From Streptomyces sp. NBC_01750 (lineage in GTDB: Bacteria > Actinomycetota > Actinomycetes > Streptomycetales > Streptomycetaceae): a stretch of 64,000 nucleotides of DNA. Location of the stretch: NCBI RefSeq assembly GCF_035918095.1, contig NZ_CP109137.1, positions 1,614,001-1,678,000 of the forward strand, read 5' to 3'. The notes beneath the pieces are model-generated. The model worked only from the letters and a program-made list of their open reading frames with translations, did no database searches and was not told the DNA's origin. How positions within the stretch are numbered: position 1 is the first letter of the stretch; each line of letters opens with the position of its first letter. The translations under genes and the position numbers were made by a program. Shown here piece after piece: positions 1-9,621 of the stretch.

Positions 1-641
1 TCGAAGAGCGTCCCGGGGCGGTCCGGTACGGCGTGCGCCAGCTCGTCGGTGGCACCGGCCGGCGTGGTGGCGATGACCAGCGGCGCACGCAGCGCCACGG
101 CGGCCTCGGCCCAGTCGGCGATACGCACCTCGACGCCGAGCCGCTCGCCCCAGCCGCGCATCTCGTCCGCCCGGGCCGCACTGCGGACATACGCGGTGAC
201 CGGTCCCGTACAGATCCGTGAGAGCGCGGCGAGCGCGGACGACGCGGTCGCGCCCGCGCCCAGTACCGCGGCCGATCCGACCTTGTCGACGCCCCGCTCG
301 CGCAGCGCGGCGGTCATGCCGGGGATATCGGTGTTGTCGCCGAGACGGCGGCCGTCCTCGGTGAAGACCACGGTGTTCACGGCTTCCACGGAGGCCGCGG
401 TGTCGCTGATGCCGTGGAGCAGCGGAATGATCGCGCGCTTGAGCGGCATGGTCAGCGACAGCCCGGCCCAGGAGGCATCGAGCCCCTCCACGAATTCCGG
501 CAGCCCCGCCTCGTCCACCTCGAAGCGGTCGTACGACCAGTTGGCGAGGCCGAGTTCCGCGTAGGCCGCCCGGTGCAGCACCGGCGAGAGGGAGTGGGCG
601 ATCGGTGATCCGAGGACCGCCGCCCGCTTCGGAGTGCTCAC
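1..641 (-). CDS. aroE: Shikimate dehydrogenase, 3' end beyond the window
   Basis: AroE reduces 3-dehydroshikimate to shikimate with NADPH in the cytosol (aromatic amino acid pathway). The visible 213 residues carry the substrate-binding start SPIAHSLSP, the SLTMPLK segment with the catalytic lysine, the NTD segment with the partner aspartate, and the glycine-rich VLGAGATASSA nucleotide loop. The GTG start at 641 overlaps the TGA of mltG (GTGA), so the two are translationally coupled. The C-terminal quarter lies off the left edge, so completeness cannot be judged. Confidence 0.93.
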   Translation of the reverse strand, partial: MSTPKRAAVLGSPIAHSLSPVLHRAAYAELGLANWSYDRFEVDEAGLPEFVEGLDASWAGLSLTMPLKRAIIPLLHGISDTAASVEAVNTVVFTEDGRRLGDNTDIPGMTAALRERGVDKVGSAAVLGAGATASSALAALSRICTGPVTAYVRSAARADEMRGWGERLGVEVRIADWAEAAVALRAPLVIATTPAGATDELAHAVPDRPGTLF

Positions 642-2332
642 TGGCCGTTCTTCTTCTGCTGCTCTGCGTACTTCTTGCGGTTCCGCTCGTGTTCCGCGTT
701 GGTGACCGCGAAGAGCGTCTCGTCCTCGGTGATCGACACGAAGTAGTACCAGGGGCCGGGCGTCGGCTTGAGCGCCGAGCCGAAGGCGTCCAGACCCGGG
801 TTGCCGATCGGCCCCGGCGGCAGACCCTTGATGTCGTACGTGTTGTACGGGTCTTTTATCTTCCGCAGATCATCGACGGCACCGAGGTCGAGTTTGCTCC
901 CGCTCTTTATGTAGTTGATCGTCGAGTCGAACTCGAGCCGCCCGACCGTCTCGGCGTTGTTCGGTTCGAGGCGGTTGTAGACGACCCGCGAGACCTTGTC
1001 GAAGTCGTGTTTGTACTTGCCTTCGGCCTGGACGAGGCTCGCGACAGTGAGCACCTGGAGCGGCGATTTCAGGCCCAGCCTCGCGGCCTCGGCCTTGAGG
1101 TCCTTCTTGCCGAATGCCTCGTTCGCCTGGGCGACCATCTTCTGAAGGACGGCTTCCGGCTTCATGCCCTTGGCGACCGGGTACGTCGCGGGGTACAGGA
1201 AGCCCTCCAGCGGGTCCTTGATGTCCTTGTTGTCATCGGCCCACTCGGGCAGGCCCAGGGTCTTCGCCTTCGCCTTCGCGACGGCCTCGGTGGCTCCCGC
1301 CTTGATGCCGAGGCGCTTGTCGATCTGCTCGTAGACCCAGGAATTGCGCTTGCCCGGGGTGACGATCAGGTTGTTGCGGCTGGCAGGGTTGAGCATGGCT
1401 TCCACGGCGCTCTTGCCGGACATGCCCTTCGCGAGCGTGTAGACGCCGGCTTCGATGCTCTTTCCGTCGGCGGCGGAGACGAAGGCGCCGGCGCTCTTCA
1501 CGACACCGGCCTTCTTGAGGATGGTGCCGATCTCTCCGAGGCCCGCGCCCTTGGGGATGTCGACCTCGGCCGAGCCGCTTCCGACGCCGGTGTAGTCCTC
1601 GGCCGGACCGAAATGGCTCTGCCAGAATTGATAACCGAAGTAGCCGGCACCACCGAGGGCGCCCACGAGGATCAGCGAGACGACCAGGCAGGCGCAGCCG
1701 TTGCGGCTCTTCTTCTTGGTCTTGCCGCGGCGCTCACGGCCGCCGCCCCGGCGCGACTCGCCCGGGTCGTCGTCGTACTCGTCGTCGGCGTCCCGGCCGT
1801 CGTCGCCGGTGAAGAAGGGGTGGGTCTCCTCCTGCGGCGCCTCGGCATCCCAGTCGGACGCGGGCTCCGGCTCGGCCTGGCGCCGGCCGGGTGGCTGCGG
1901 CGGCGGGTACGCCTCAGGAGTGGCGTAGTAGTCGGCCTCCTGCCGGCTGCCGTAGCCGGGCTGCGGGCCGCCGTAGGTGTCGCCGGGACTCGCTCCGTAG
2001 GGCATGGCTGGGTGCTGGCCGGTGTCCCAGCCGCCGTTGTACTGCTGCTGCTGTTGCTGCTGGTTGTACTGCTGTTGCTGGTTGTACTGCTGCTGTTGCT
2101 GCTGGTCGTACTGCTGCCGTTGCTGGTCGTACTGCTGCTGGTCGTACTGCTGCTGGTACGGGTCCTGCTGGTTGCCGTACTGCTGCGGCTGCTGCGGGTA
2201 CTGCTGCTGCGGCTGGCCGCCGTACGGAGGCTGGCCGGCTGCAGCCTGCTGTCCTCCCCATCCCTGGTCCCCGTACAACGGGTCCTCGGGATGCCACGGT
2301 TCGGAGCCGGAGCTCCGGCCATACTCAGTCAT
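638..2332 (-). CDS. mltG: Endolytic murein transglycosylase MltG (YceG-like)
   Basis: MltG is a membrane-anchored lytic transglycosylase that cuts nascent peptidoglycan strands. From the ATG at 2332 the protein has 564 residues: a Gln/Tyr-rich tract at about 35-98, an acidic stretch at 160-192, a basic patch at 194-210, one membrane helix at about 212-234, then the YceG domain. The catalytic Glu is probably E437 in ASLVQAE. An in-frame ATG at 2368 would add 12 residues; I prefer 2332 because AGGGG lies just upstream and MTEYGR is, from memory, how Streptomyces relatives begin. It sits between ruvX and aroE in one operon. The Gln tract is the odd feature and reads as low-complexity disorder on the cytoplasmic side. 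Confidence 0.93.
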   Translation of the reverse strand: MTEYGRSSGSEPWHPEDPLYGDQGWGGQQAAAGQPPYGGQPQQQYPQQPQQYGNQQDPYQQQYDQQQYDQQRQQYDQQQQQQYNQQQQYNQQQQQQQYNGGWDTGQHPAMPYGASPGDTYGGPQPGYGSRQEADYYATPEAYPPPQPPGRRQAEPEPASDWDAEAPQEETHPFFTGDDGRDADDEYDDDPGESRRGGGRERRGKTKKKSRNGCACLVVSLILVGALGGAGYFGYQFWQSHFGPAEDYTGVGSGSAEVDIPKGAGLGEIGTILKKAGVVKSAGAFVSAADGKSIEAGVYTLAKGMSGKSAVEAMLNPASRNNLIVTPGKRNSWVYEQIDKRLGIKAGATEAVAKAKAKTLGLPEWADDNKDIKDPLEGFLYPATYPVAKGMKPEAVLQKMVAQANEAFGKKDLKAEAARLGLKSPLQVLTVASLVQAEGKYKHDFDKVSRVVYNRLEPNNAETVGRLEFDSTINYIKSGSKLDLGAVDDLRKIKDPYNTYDIKGLPPGPIGNPGLDAFGSALKPTPGPWYYFVSITEDETLFAVTNAEHERNRKKYAEQQKKNGQ

Positions 2333-2436
2333 CGATCCCCTAGGGCCGCGAGGCGGGCGTTGAGCCATCCCGACTCTTTACTGTGCGGCACCTGTTCGAA
2401 CACCACCGCATCGCGCGGAACGTTACCGTATCGCGA

Positions 2437-2901
2437 TCAGACAACCACTTCGACGCCCTCCCCGGGTGCCTCACCGGACGCCCTTTCGGACTCCAGAGCG
2501 TTCTGGAGGATCACCACAGCGGCAGCCTGGTCGATGACGGACCGGCCTTTTTTGGACTTCACGCCCGAAGCGCGCAGTCCCTGACTGGCCGTCACTGTGG
2601 TCATCCTCTCGTCGACCAGTCGGACCGGAATGGGCGCGATGCCGCGCGCGAGCTCCTGCGCGAAGCCGCGGATCTTGACCGCGGCCGGGCCCTCGCCGCC
2701 GCTGAGCGAGCGGGGCAGGCCCACGATGACCTCGATCGGTTCGTACTCCTCGACGAGCTGCCGCAGCCGCCGGTGGGCGGCCGGGACATCGCGTCCCGGC
2801 ACGGTCTCCACCGGCGTGGCGAGGACCCCGTCGGGGTCGCACGAGGCGACCCCGATCCGGGCGTCCCCGACGTCGAACGCGAGACGGCGTCCTCTGCGCA
2901 T
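2437..2901 (-). CDS. ruvX: YqgF/RuvX-family Holliday-junction resolvase-like nuclease
   Basis: This 154-residue protein has the RNase H-fold layout of the YqgF family: a first-strand aspartate in LAFDVGDARIG, a central VGLPRSLSG loop, the LVDERMTT strand, and a distal aspartate near SVIDQAAAV. Family members act on RNA (16S rRNA 5' maturation in E. coli) or resolve branched DNA, so the exact substrate is not decided by sequence. It starts 5 nt after the alaS stop and is followed by mltG; alaS-ruvX-mltG-aroE is a common actinobacterial order. Length is normal for the family. Confidence 0.92.
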   Translation of the reverse strand: MRRGRRLAFDVGDARIGVASCDPDGVLATPVETVPGRDVPAAHRRLRQLVEEYEPIEVIVGLPRSLSGGEGPAAVKIRGFAQELARGIAPIPVRLVDERMTTVTASQGLRASGVKSKKGRSVIDQAAAVVILQNALESERASGEAPGEGVEVVV

Positions 2902-2906
2902 CAGCG

Positions 2907-5576
2907 TCAGGCCGTCTCGGCGACGAGACGCTCGACGGCCGCCACGGCGTCGCCGATGGCAGCCGGGTTCTGCCCGCCGCCCTGGGCGACGTCCGGCTTG
3001 CCGCCACCGCCGCCACCGAGGGTCTTGGCGGCGGCACGGACGAGGTCACCGGCCTTGAGGCCACGCTCGCGGCCGGCCTCGTTGGTCGCGATGACCGTCA
3101 CCGGGCGGCCGTTGGCGACGGAGAACAGGGCCACGACCGCAGGGCGGTCGCCCGGGATGCGGCCGCGGACGTCGAGGACCAGCTTGCGCAGATCGTCGGC
3201 GCCGGTGCCGTCCGGCACCTGACCGGTGACCAGAGCCAGGCCCCGTACGTCCTTGGCACCCGAAGCGAGACCGGCGGCGGCCTGCAGGACCTTCTCGGCG
3301 CGGAACCTCTCGATCTCCTTCTCGGCGTCCTTGAGCTTGGCGAGCATGCCGGAGATCTTCTCGGGGAGCTCCTCGGAACGACCCTTGACCAGCTCCTGGA
3401 GCTGGGCAACGACCGTGTGCTCCTTGGCGAGGAAGTTGTAGGCGTCGACGCCGACGAGAGCCTCGATACGGCGCACTCCGGAGCCGATCGACGACTCGCC
3501 GAGCAGCTTCACCAGCCCCAGCTGGGAGGTGTTGTGCACATGCGTGCCGCCGCAGAGCTCCTTGGAGAAGTCGCCGATGGTGACGACGCGCACGCGCTCG
3601 CCGTACTTCTCGCCGAACTCGGCGATGGCGCCCTGCTTCTTGGCCTCGTCGATGCTCATGACCTCGGCCTGGACGTCGAGTTCACGGGCGAGGACTTCGT
3701 TGATCTTCTGCTCGACATCGGTCAGGACCGTGCCGGGTACGGCGGCGGGCGAGCCGAAGTCGAAGCGGAAGCGGCCCGGCGAATTCTCCGAACCGGCCTG
3801 GGCGGCCGTCGGACCGAGGGCGTCGCGCAGCGCCTGGTGCGTGAGGTGCGTGGCGCTGTGGGCGCGGGCGATCGCACGGCGGCGGTTGATGTCGATGGCG
3901 GCGTAGGCGGAGGCGCCGACCGTCACCTCGCCGACCTGCACCGAACCCTTGTGCACGCTGACACCCGGGACGGGCTGCTGCACATCGCGGATCTCGATGA
4001 CGGCGCCCGTGTCGAGCTTGATGCGGCCCTGGTCGGCCAGCTGGCCGCCGCCCTCGGCGTAGAAAGGCGTGCGGTCGAGCACGACCTCGACCTCGTCGCC
4101 CTCGGTGGCGGCGGGCGACGGAACACCGTCGACCAGCAGGCCGACGATCGTCGACTCGCCCTCGGTGGCGGAGTAGCCGGTGAACTCGGTGGAGCCGGAG
4201 CTGTCGGCGACCGAACGGTAGGCGGACAGGTCGGCGTGACCGGTCTTCTTGGCCTTGGCGTCGGCCTTGGCCTTGTCCCGCTGCTCCTTCATCAGGCGCC
4301 GGAAGCCGTCCTCGTCGACGGACAGCCCCTGCTCGGCGGCCATCTCCAGGGTGAGGTCGATCGGGAAGCCCCAGGTGTCGTGGAGCAGGAACGCCTTCTC
4401 GCCGGCGAGGACCGTGCCGCCGCCGGCCTTGGTGTCGGTGATCGCGGTGTCGAGGATGTTGGTGCCGCCCTTGAGGGCCTTGAGGAAGGCGGCCTCCTCG
4501 GCGACGGCGACGGTCTCGATCCGCTTGCGGTCGGTGATCAGCTCGGGGTACTGCTCGCCCATGGTCGTGATGACCGTGCCGGCGAGTTCGGCGACGACCG
4601 GTCCGGTGGCGCCCAACAGCCGCATATTGCGGATGGCGCGGCGCATGATGCGGCGCAGCACATAGCCGCGGCCCTCGTTGCCGGGGGTGACGCCGTCGCC
4701 GATGAGCATCACGGACGTGCGGATGTGGTCGGCGACCACGCGCAGCGAGACGTCCGAGCCGTGGTCGGCGCCGTAGCGGACGCCGGTCAGCTCGGTGGCC
4801 TTGTCCATGACGACGCGCAGAGTGTCGGTCTCGTACATGTTCTGTACGCCCTGCAGGATCATCGCGAGGCGTTCGAGGCCGAGGCCGGTGTCGATGTTCT
4901 TCGACGGCAGGTCACCGAGGATCGGGAAGTCTTCCTTGCCCTCGCCGGCGCCGCGCTCGTACTGCATGAAGACCAGGTTCCAGATCTCCACATAGCGCTC
5001 GTCGTTGACGGCGGGGCCGCCCTCTTCGCCGAACTCCGGGCCGCGGTCGTAGTTGATCTCGGAGCAGGGGCCACAGGGTCCGGGGACGCCCATGGACCAG
5101 AAGTTGTCCTTCTTGCCGAGGCGCTGGATGCGCTCGGGCGGTACGCCGATCTTGTCGCGCCAGATCTGCTCGGCCTCGTCGTCGTCGAGGTAGACCGTGA
5201 TCCAGAGCCGCTCGGGGTCCAGGCCGAAGCCACCGTCAGCCACAGAGCTGGTCAGCAGCTCCCAGGCGTAGGTGATGGCGCCTTCCTTGAAGTAGTCCCC
5301 GAAGGAGAAGTTGCCGCACATCTGGAAGAACGTGCCGTGGCGAGTGGTCTTGCCGACCTCTTCGATGTCCGGCGTACGGACGCACTTCTGCACGCTGGTG
5401 GCGCGCGGGGCGGGCGGCTTGGCCTCACCGAGGAAGTACGGCTTGAACGGCACCATGCCCGCGGGGACCAGCAGCAGAGTCGGGTCGTCCGCGATGAGCG
5501 ACGCCGAAGGCACGACGGTGTGCCCGCGCTCCTCGAAGAAGCTCAGCCAGCGGCGGCGGATTTCAGCCGACTCCAT
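2907..5576 (-). CDS. alaS: Alanyl-tRNA synthetase
   Basis: AlaRS charges tRNA-Ala and clears mis-acylated Ser/Gly. The 889 residues show the class II catalytic core near the N-terminus ([17 protein letters not shown], then PGPCGPCSE, then GLGLERLA), the editing-domain zinc motif HSATH with the later CGGTH, and a C-terminal DHHA1-like domain ending in a Gly-rich [15 protein letters not shown] segment. Length is normal. Its ATG overlaps the stop of the DUF6167 gene by one base (TGATG), so it is probably translated from the same transcript as the two small upstream genes. Confidence 0.97.
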   Translation of the reverse strand: MESAEIRRRWLSFFEERGHTVVPSASLIADDPTLLLVPAGMVPFKPYFLGEAKPPAPRATSVQKCVRTPDIEEVGKTTRHGTFFQMCGNFSFGDYFKEGAITYAWELLTSSVADGGFGLDPERLWITVYLDDDEAEQIWRDKIGVPPERIQRLGKKDNFWSMGVPGPCGPCSEINYDRGPEFGEEGGPAVNDERYVEIWNLVFMQYERGAGEGKEDFPILGDLPSKNIDTGLGLERLAMILQGVQNMYETDTLRVVMDKATELTGVRYGADHGSDVSLRVVADHIRTSVMLIGDGVTPGNEGRGYVLRRIMRRAIRNMRLLGATGPVVAELAGTVITTMGEQYPELITDRKRIETVAVAEEAAFLKALKGGTNILDTAITDTKAGGGTVLAGEKAFLLHDTWGFPIDLTLEMAAEQGLSVDEDGFRRLMKEQRDKAKADAKAKKTGHADLSAYRSVADSSGSTEFTGYSATEGESTIVGLLVDGVPSPAATEGDEVEVVLDRTPFYAEGGGQLADQGRIKLDTGAVIEIRDVQQPVPGVSVHKGSVQVGEVTVGASAYAAIDINRRRAIARAHSATHLTHQALRDALGPTAAQAGSENSPGRFRFDFGSPAAVPGTVLTDVEQKINEVLARELDVQAEVMSIDEAKKQGAIAEFGEKYGERVRVVTIGDFSKELCGGTHVHNTSQLGLVKLLGESSIGSGVRRIEALVGVDAYNFLAKEHTVVAQLQELVKGRSEELPEKISGMLAKLKDAEKEIERFRAEKVLQAAAGLASGAKDVRGLALVTGQVPDGTGADDLRKLVLDVRGRIPGDRPAVVALFSVANGRPVTVIATNEAGRERGLKAGDLVRAAAKTLGGGGGGKPDVAQGGGQNPAAIGDAVAAVERLVAETA

Positions 5577-5905
5577 CAGTGGTCCTCATTCCGGTTGTGC
5601 GAGGGGTACGAGTTGTACGAGTGCTTCGGTCGGTCGATGGCAGCGAAGCGTCGCTGCGCGGGGAGTCCGGGCTCGGCGGATGCCTCCAAGCCCAACGCCT
5701 CGCCCAGTTCGGCCTCGCGCTGGACCATGCCGGCCCTGACGTCGAGGGCGAAGTCCTTGAGCTTGTGGCCCGCGTCGATCGCCTTGTTCGCGGCCTGCGC
5801 CGCGAGGCTCTCGGGGGTCAGCTGCTTGAGCTTGCGGTTGACCTTGGTGGTGGCCCAGACGCCGGCTGCGGCGCCCGCGGTGAACCAGAAGGTACGGCGG
5901 AACAT
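5576..5905 (-). CDS. DUF6167-type small membrane protein
   Basis: A 109-residue protein with one N-terminal hydrophobic segment (about residues 5-20, [16 protein letters not shown]) followed by a basic and helical region (KVNRKLKQL, then [20 protein letters not shown]) and a polar tail. I recognise the pattern as the streptomycete DUF6167 family, of unknown role. It lies between a DUF948 gene and alaS in a tight operon. A membrane or envelope association is inferred from the hydrophobic segment and from mltG further downstream; no catalytic motif is visible. Confidence 0.82.
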   Translation of the reverse strand: MFRRTFWFTAGAAAGVWATTKVNRKLKQLTPESLAAQAANKAIDAGHKLKDFALDVRAGMVQREAELGEALGLEASAEPGLPAQRRFAAIDRPKHSYNSYPSHNRNEDH

Positions 5906-5911
5906 CGAGCG

Positions 5912-6346
5912 TCAGCCTTTCCGCTTCTTGCGCCGGGCGGCCGGCACGGTGCGGCCGACGATCACCGCACGACGGGACGGTGCCGCGGCCGGCGTGTCAT
6001 CGCTCTTGCGGCTCATGGCCCGGCGTACGCCGTAGCCGAAGGCGGCGACCTTGACCAGCGGGCCGCCGAAGGTCGAGGCGACGGTCGTCGAGAGCGCCGA
6101 GGCGTTGGAGGTGACTTCCTGGACGTCCGTCGCGATGGCGTCGACCCGGTCGAGCTGGGTCTGCGCGTTGCGCACCGTCGCGGAGGCGTCGGCCAGCAGC
6201 GGCACCGCCTGCTCGGTCACTTCCGCCACGAGTTTGGTGGTCGCCCTGAGCGTCTGGGCCAGCCTCACCAGCACCACGGCGAGGAAGGAGACCAGAATCG
6301 CCCAGAAGACGGCCACCAGGATCCCGGCAACCTCTCCACCGGTCAC
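5912..6346 (-). CDS. DUF948 domain membrane protein
   Basis: This 144-residue protein begins with a membrane helix (about residues 7-27, AGILVAVFWAILVSFLAVVL), continues with the amphipathic heptad-like region typical of DUF948 (LRATTKLVAEVTEQAVPLL, VRNAQTQLDRVDAIATDV), and ends in a basic tail (RRKKRKG). DUF948 proteins resemble chemotaxis-receptor coiled coils but have no assigned function. GTG start at 6346. It is the first gene of the run leading to alaS, ruvX, mltG and aroE; a TACAAT -10-like element lies about 130 nt upstream. Confidence 0.86.
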   Translation of the reverse strand: MTGGEVAGILVAVFWAILVSFLAVVLVRLAQTLRATTKLVAEVTEQAVPLLADASATVRNAQTQLDRVDAIATDVQEVTSNASALSTTVASTFGGPLVKVAAFGYGVRRAMSRKSDDTPAAAPSRRAVIVGRTVPAARRKKRKG

Positions 6347-6691
6347 TCTGCACCGCTCTCTGCTCGTCGATGGGTCCTCGAAAATCGTCCTCCGACCCTA
6401 TCGCGCCCACGGTCGCGCCCCCTACCGCATTCCGGGTGGGCAGAAGGCAGGAGGCGGGGAGTTGCGCAAGCCGATTGTACGGAGTGCTTGTCCGTCGGTA
6501 CGCCGCGTGTTCCGAACGAGGCGGCCATCGCTTCTTTGAGGCCCGCGTACGGGAAGGCCGCTCCCGCATGGATGGTCCTGCGGCGTGCGGCCCGGCTACG
6601 CGGCCCCGGGAAACGCGAGAGCCCGCCGGCTCCTCCACCGGTAAGGGCGGGGAAGCGGCGGGCTGCAGCGCTGTGAGCTACTGCGCCTTGA
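6347..6691. other. Intergenic region between rpsD end and the DUF948 gene
   Basis: About 345 bp without a credible gene. The left part holds a minus-strand -10-like TACAAT (plus-strand 6474-6479) that could start the DUF948-alaS operon; no good -35 is visible. The right part holds the rpsD terminator hairpin. Nothing else stands out. Confidence 0.6.
6621..6663 (-). terminator. rpsD terminator hairpin
   Basis: Inverted repeat GCCCGCCG (6621-6628) / CGGCGGGC (6656-6663), 8 bp perfect with a 27-nt loop that can itself fold, 29 nt past the rpsD stop. Confidence 0.6.
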
Positions 6692-7306
6692 TCAGCGGGC
6701 GTAGTACTCGACGACCAGCTGCTCGTCGCAGATGACCGGAACTTCCTTGCGCTGCGGGTCACGGTCCAGGCGGAACGCCAGGGCCTTCAGGTTGACCTGC
6801 AGGTAGCGGGGGGTCTCGCCGTCGGGGGCGAAGCCACCCTCACGCGCGACCTGGAAGAGCGACTTCTCGCGGCTGCGCTCGCGGACCATCACCACGTCGT
6901 CGGGACGGACGCGGAACGACGGCTTGTCGACCTTGCCACCGTTGACCTCGATGTGGCCGTGCACGACCATCTGACGGGCCTGGTAGATGGTGCGGGCGAT
7001 GCCCGAACGCAGGACCAGGGCGTCGAGGCGGCGCTCGAGCTCGATGACCAGCGCGTCACCGGTCTTGCCCTCGGCCTTCTTGGCGCGGTCGTAGGCACGC
7101 GCCATCTGGCGCTCGCTGATGTCGTACTGGGCGCGCAGACGCTGCTTCTCGAGCAGACGCACCTTGTAGTCAGAGTTCTGCTTGCGGCCACGGCCGTGCT
7201 CGCCCGGCGGGTAGGGGCGGGCTTCGAAGTACTTGACAGCCTTCGGCGTCAGCGCGATACCGAGCGCGCGTGACTTCTTGACCTTGGGACGCGACTGGTT
7301 AGGCAC
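6692..7306 (-). CDS. rpsD: 30S ribosomal protein S4
   Basis: S4 nucleates 16S rRNA folding and is a primary assembly protein of the small subunit. The 204 residues start [16 protein letters not shown], followed by the S4 N-domain and an S4 RNA-binding fold ([15 protein letters not shown], then [16 protein letters not shown]). Length and composition are normal. The GTG start at 7306 is preceded by GGAG motifs. It stands alone, as usual in Streptomyces, rather than in the alpha operon, and is divergent from an iron-box gene whose operator lies in the same 56-bp gap. Confidence 0.97.
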   Translation of the reverse strand: MPNQSRPKVKKSRALGIALTPKAVKYFEARPYPPGEHGRGRKQNSDYKVRLLEKQRLRAQYDISERQMARAYDRAKKAEGKTGDALVIELERRLDALVLRSGIARTIYQARQMVVHGHIEVNGGKVDKPSFRVRPDDVVMVRERSREKSLFQVAREGGFAPDGETPRYLQVNLKALAFRLDRDPQRKEVPVICDEQLVVEYYAR

Positions 7307-7329
7307 GTTCTCCAGACCTCCATTGTAGG

Positions 7330-7348
7330 TTAGGTTAGGCTCACCTTA
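7330..7348. promoter_or_regulatory. Iron box (DmdR1/IdeR-type operator)
   Basis: TTAGGTTAGGCTCACCTTA matches the 19-bp Streptomyces iron-box consensus TTAGGTTAGGCTCACCTAA at 18 positions. It ends 3 nt before the AAGGAG ribosome site of the gene starting at 7363 and is 23 nt from the divergent rpsD start. Family knowledge: Fe-loaded DmdR/IdeR repressors bind such sites. Inference: the plus-strand gene is iron-repressed. Confidence 0.85.
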
Positions 7349-7362
7349 CTCAAGGAGATCGC

Positions 7363-8187
7363 ATGTCTCGCCCTGGGAACACCAAGCGCATCACGGACAG
7401 CACAAAGAACGTCGACGATTCACAGAGCGTCGAGGCGACGGAGGTCCGATCAGCTCATGGTCAGCCGCGTCCCAGCGGGCTTGAAATCACTCGGATGCCG
7501 TCAGCAGCCGAGCGCACACGAACTCTCGTACAGAGTACATGCTCCGGGGTAGTGCTCATCCCCGGCCTGGACGGAGCACGTCCTGACCAGCTCACACCTC
7601 GGGCGCGGGTCGTGGGGCATGACGGCGAGGTGTTCCTGCTGTTTCCCGCCGACTCACCGGCTGTGCGGGCCGCCACGCACGCCCAGGACGACGAACTGTC
7701 CGCCGTGCTGGAGATCACCGACGTCGCCCCGGTGTCCGTGCCCCATCGTATCCGCGGCCGCGCCTGGGTCTCCGGCTGGCTCACCTGCGTACCCGGCCTG
7801 GCCGAGCCCGGCTCCATGATGCTGCGGCTCGAGGTGGGCGAGGCCTGCGTCGACGATCTGTGGGGCGCGGAGAGCGTCGAGCCGGAGGAGTTCGCGCAGG
7901 CGTCCGTCGATCCTCTTGTGACGCACGAGGCCGACCTGCTGCAGCATCTGCACTCCGCGCACGGCGAGCAGGTGCAGGAGCTGTGCGGGCTGCTCGGCGA
8001 CCGGGCGGACAGGGCGGGCGCGAACCGGCAGCGTGCGGTGCCGCTGGCACTGGACCGGTTCGGACTGCGGGTGCGGTTCGTGGGCGAGCCGTGCTTCGAC
8101 GCCCGCTTCGACTTTCCCGAACCGGTACGCGATGTCACCGAGCTGCGCCGGGCGATGCACACGCTCTTCGGAGCCGCTTCGCACTGA
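7363..8187 (+). CDS. DUF2470 / HugZ-like split-barrel protein, probably iron-regulated
   Basis: A 274-residue protein: a poorly conserved first 45 residues, a flavin-reductase-like split-barrel segment (about 46-165), and a C-terminal DUF2470 module (about 185-270, HEADLLQHLHSAHG to LRRAMHTLF). The pairing of split barrel and DUF2470 is that of HugZ-type heme oxygenases, so a role in heme-iron release or heme binding is a reasonable inference; heme ligands cannot be assigned by eye. The ATG at 7363 follows AAGGAG by 5 nt, which favours it over the internal ATG at 7495. The iron box upstream argues for expression under iron limitation. Convergent with rarA. Confidence 0.78.
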   Translation: MSRPGNTKRITDSTKNVDDSQSVEATEVRSAHGQPRPSGLEITRMPSAAERTRTLVQSTCSGVVLIPGLDGARPDQLTPRARVVGHDGEVFLLFPADSPAVRAATHAQDDELSAVLEITDVAPVSVPHRIRGRAWVSGWLTCVPGLAEPGSMMLRLEVGEACVDDLWGAESVEPEEFAQASVDPLVTHEADLLQHLHSAHGEQVQELCGLLGDRADRAGANRQRAVPLALDRFGLRVRFVGEPCFDARFDFPEPVRDVTELRRAMHTLFGAASH

Positions 8188-8205
8188 CCGGCGCAGGTGC
8201 GCCGG
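8188..8205. terminator. Short bidirectional hairpin between the DUF2470 gene and rarA
   Basis: CCGGCGC / GCGCCGG, 7 bp around AGGT, fills the 21-bp gap between two convergent stop codons. Confidence 0.55.
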
Positions 8206-8208
8206 ATG

Positions 8209-9576
8209 TCACCGCCCCTCGGCCTGGCCTTCCGGGCGCAGCCGCTCGCGCACCTTCTCGACCACATCGGCATAGCGCGCCTCCGCGCCGTACCGCGTGG
8301 GCTCGTAGTAGCGCTTGCCGTGCACCGCGTCCGGGGCGTACTGCTGGGCGGCGATCGCACCCGGCACATCGTGCGGATAGACATAGCCCTGGGCATGACC
8401 GAGCTTGGCCGCCCCCTTGTAGTGGCCGTCGCGAAGATGCGGCGGGACCGCTCCGGCCAGTCCGTTCCGTACGTCCGCCAGCGCGGCGCCGATCGCGGTG
8501 GTGGCGGCATTCGACTTGGGGGCCAGCGCCAGCGCGATGGTGGCGTGGCTGAGAGTGAGGGCCGCCTCGGGGAAACCGATCATGGCCACGGCCTGGGCGG
8601 CGGCGACCGCGGTCGGCAGAGCCGTCGGGTCCGCGAGGCCAATGTCCTCGCTCGCCGAGATCATCAGCCGGCGGGCGATGAACCGCGGGTCCTCCCCCGC
8701 CTCGATCATGCGCGCCAGATAGTGCAGCGCCGCGTCCACATCGGAGCCGCGGATGGACTTGATGAGAGCGCTCGCCACGTCGTAGTGCTGATCGCCGTCG
8801 CGGTCGTACTTCACCGCAGCGCGGTCGACGGTCTCCTCCAGCGTCTGGAGGCTGATCGCCTTCTCGCTCTTGTCCATGGCCGCGCCGGCCGCGGCCTCGA
8901 GCGCGGTCAGCGCCCGGCGGGCGTCGCCGCCGGCAATCCGCAGCAGATGTGCCTCGGAGTCCTCCGGGAGTGCGACCACGCCGCCCAGGCCGCGTTGGTC
9001 GGTGAGCGCCCGTCGCAGCAGTCCGGTCAGATCCTCGTCCGTGAGCGATTCCAGCGTGAGCAGCAGGGAGCGGGACAGCAGCGGGGAGATGATCGAGAAG
9101 TACGGATTCTCGGTGGTGGCGGCGATCAGCGTGACCCAGCGGTTCTCCACGGCGGGCAGCAGGGAGTCCTGCTGCGCCTTGGAGAAACGGTGGATCTCGT
9201 CGAGGAAGAGGACGGTCTCCTTGCCGAAGCCGCCGGCCGCGCGGCGGGCTCCCTCGATGACCGCCCGGACCTCCTTGACGCCCGCGGTGATCGCGGAGAG
9301 CTCCACAAAGCGCTTGTTGGTGGCCTTGGAGACGACATACGCGAGGGTCGTCTTGCCGATGCCGGGCGGGCCCCAGAGGATCACGGACGACGGACCGGCG
9401 GGGCCGCCGCCGCCTTCGCCGACGAGCCGGCGCAGCGGCGATCCCGGCTTCAGCAGATGCTGCTGGCCGACGACTTCGTCGAGGGTGCGCGGACGCATCC
9501 GAACGGCCAGTGGGCTGCTGGACGGATCCTTCTCCTGGCGTTCTTCGGCTGCGGCGGTAAAGAGGTCGGGCTCCAC
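8209..9576 (-). CDS. rarA: Replication-associated recombination ATPase RarA (MgsA)
   Basis: RarA is an AAA+ ATPase acting at stalled replication forks and gaps. The 455 residues show an N-terminal [15 protein letters not shown] segment, Walker [11 protein letters not shown], Walker [16 protein letters not shown], sensor TTENP, and the C-terminal oligomerisation region with [10 protein letters not shown] and [12 protein letters not shown]. Length is usual. The GTG start at 9576 has only a weak ribosome site. It ends 21 bp from the convergent DUF2470 gene and follows the VKOR gene by 45 bp on the same strand. Confidence 0.94.
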   Translation of the reverse strand: MEPDLFTAAAEERQEKDPSSSPLAVRMRPRTLDEVVGQQHLLKPGSPLRRLVGEGGGGPAGPSSVILWGPPGIGKTTLAYVVSKATNKRFVELSAITAGVKEVRAVIEGARRAAGGFGKETVLFLDEIHRFSKAQQDSLLPAVENRWVTLIAATTENPYFSIISPLLSRSLLLTLESLTDEDLTGLLRRALTDQRGLGGVVALPEDSEAHLLRIAGGDARRALTALEAAAGAAMDKSEKAISLQTLEETVDRAAVKYDRDGDQHYDVASALIKSIRGSDVDAALHYLARMIEAGEDPRFIARRLMISASEDIGLADPTALPTAVAAAQAVAMIGFPEAALTLSHATIALALAPKSNAATTAIGAALADVRNGLAGAVPPHLRDGHYKGAAKLGHAQGYVYPHDVPGAIAAQQYAPDAVHGKRYYEPTRYGAEARYADVVEKVRERLRPEGQAEGR

Positions 9577-9621
9577 GCCGTGAAGCCTATGTCAGGGCAC
9601 TGACAGCGCCGTCCGGCCGGG

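Noticed and set aside
605..6035. Long plus-strand open frames opposite mltG and alaS (659 and 872 codons)
   Set aside because: No recognisable domain, no ribosome site, and the opposite strand carries clear conserved genes.
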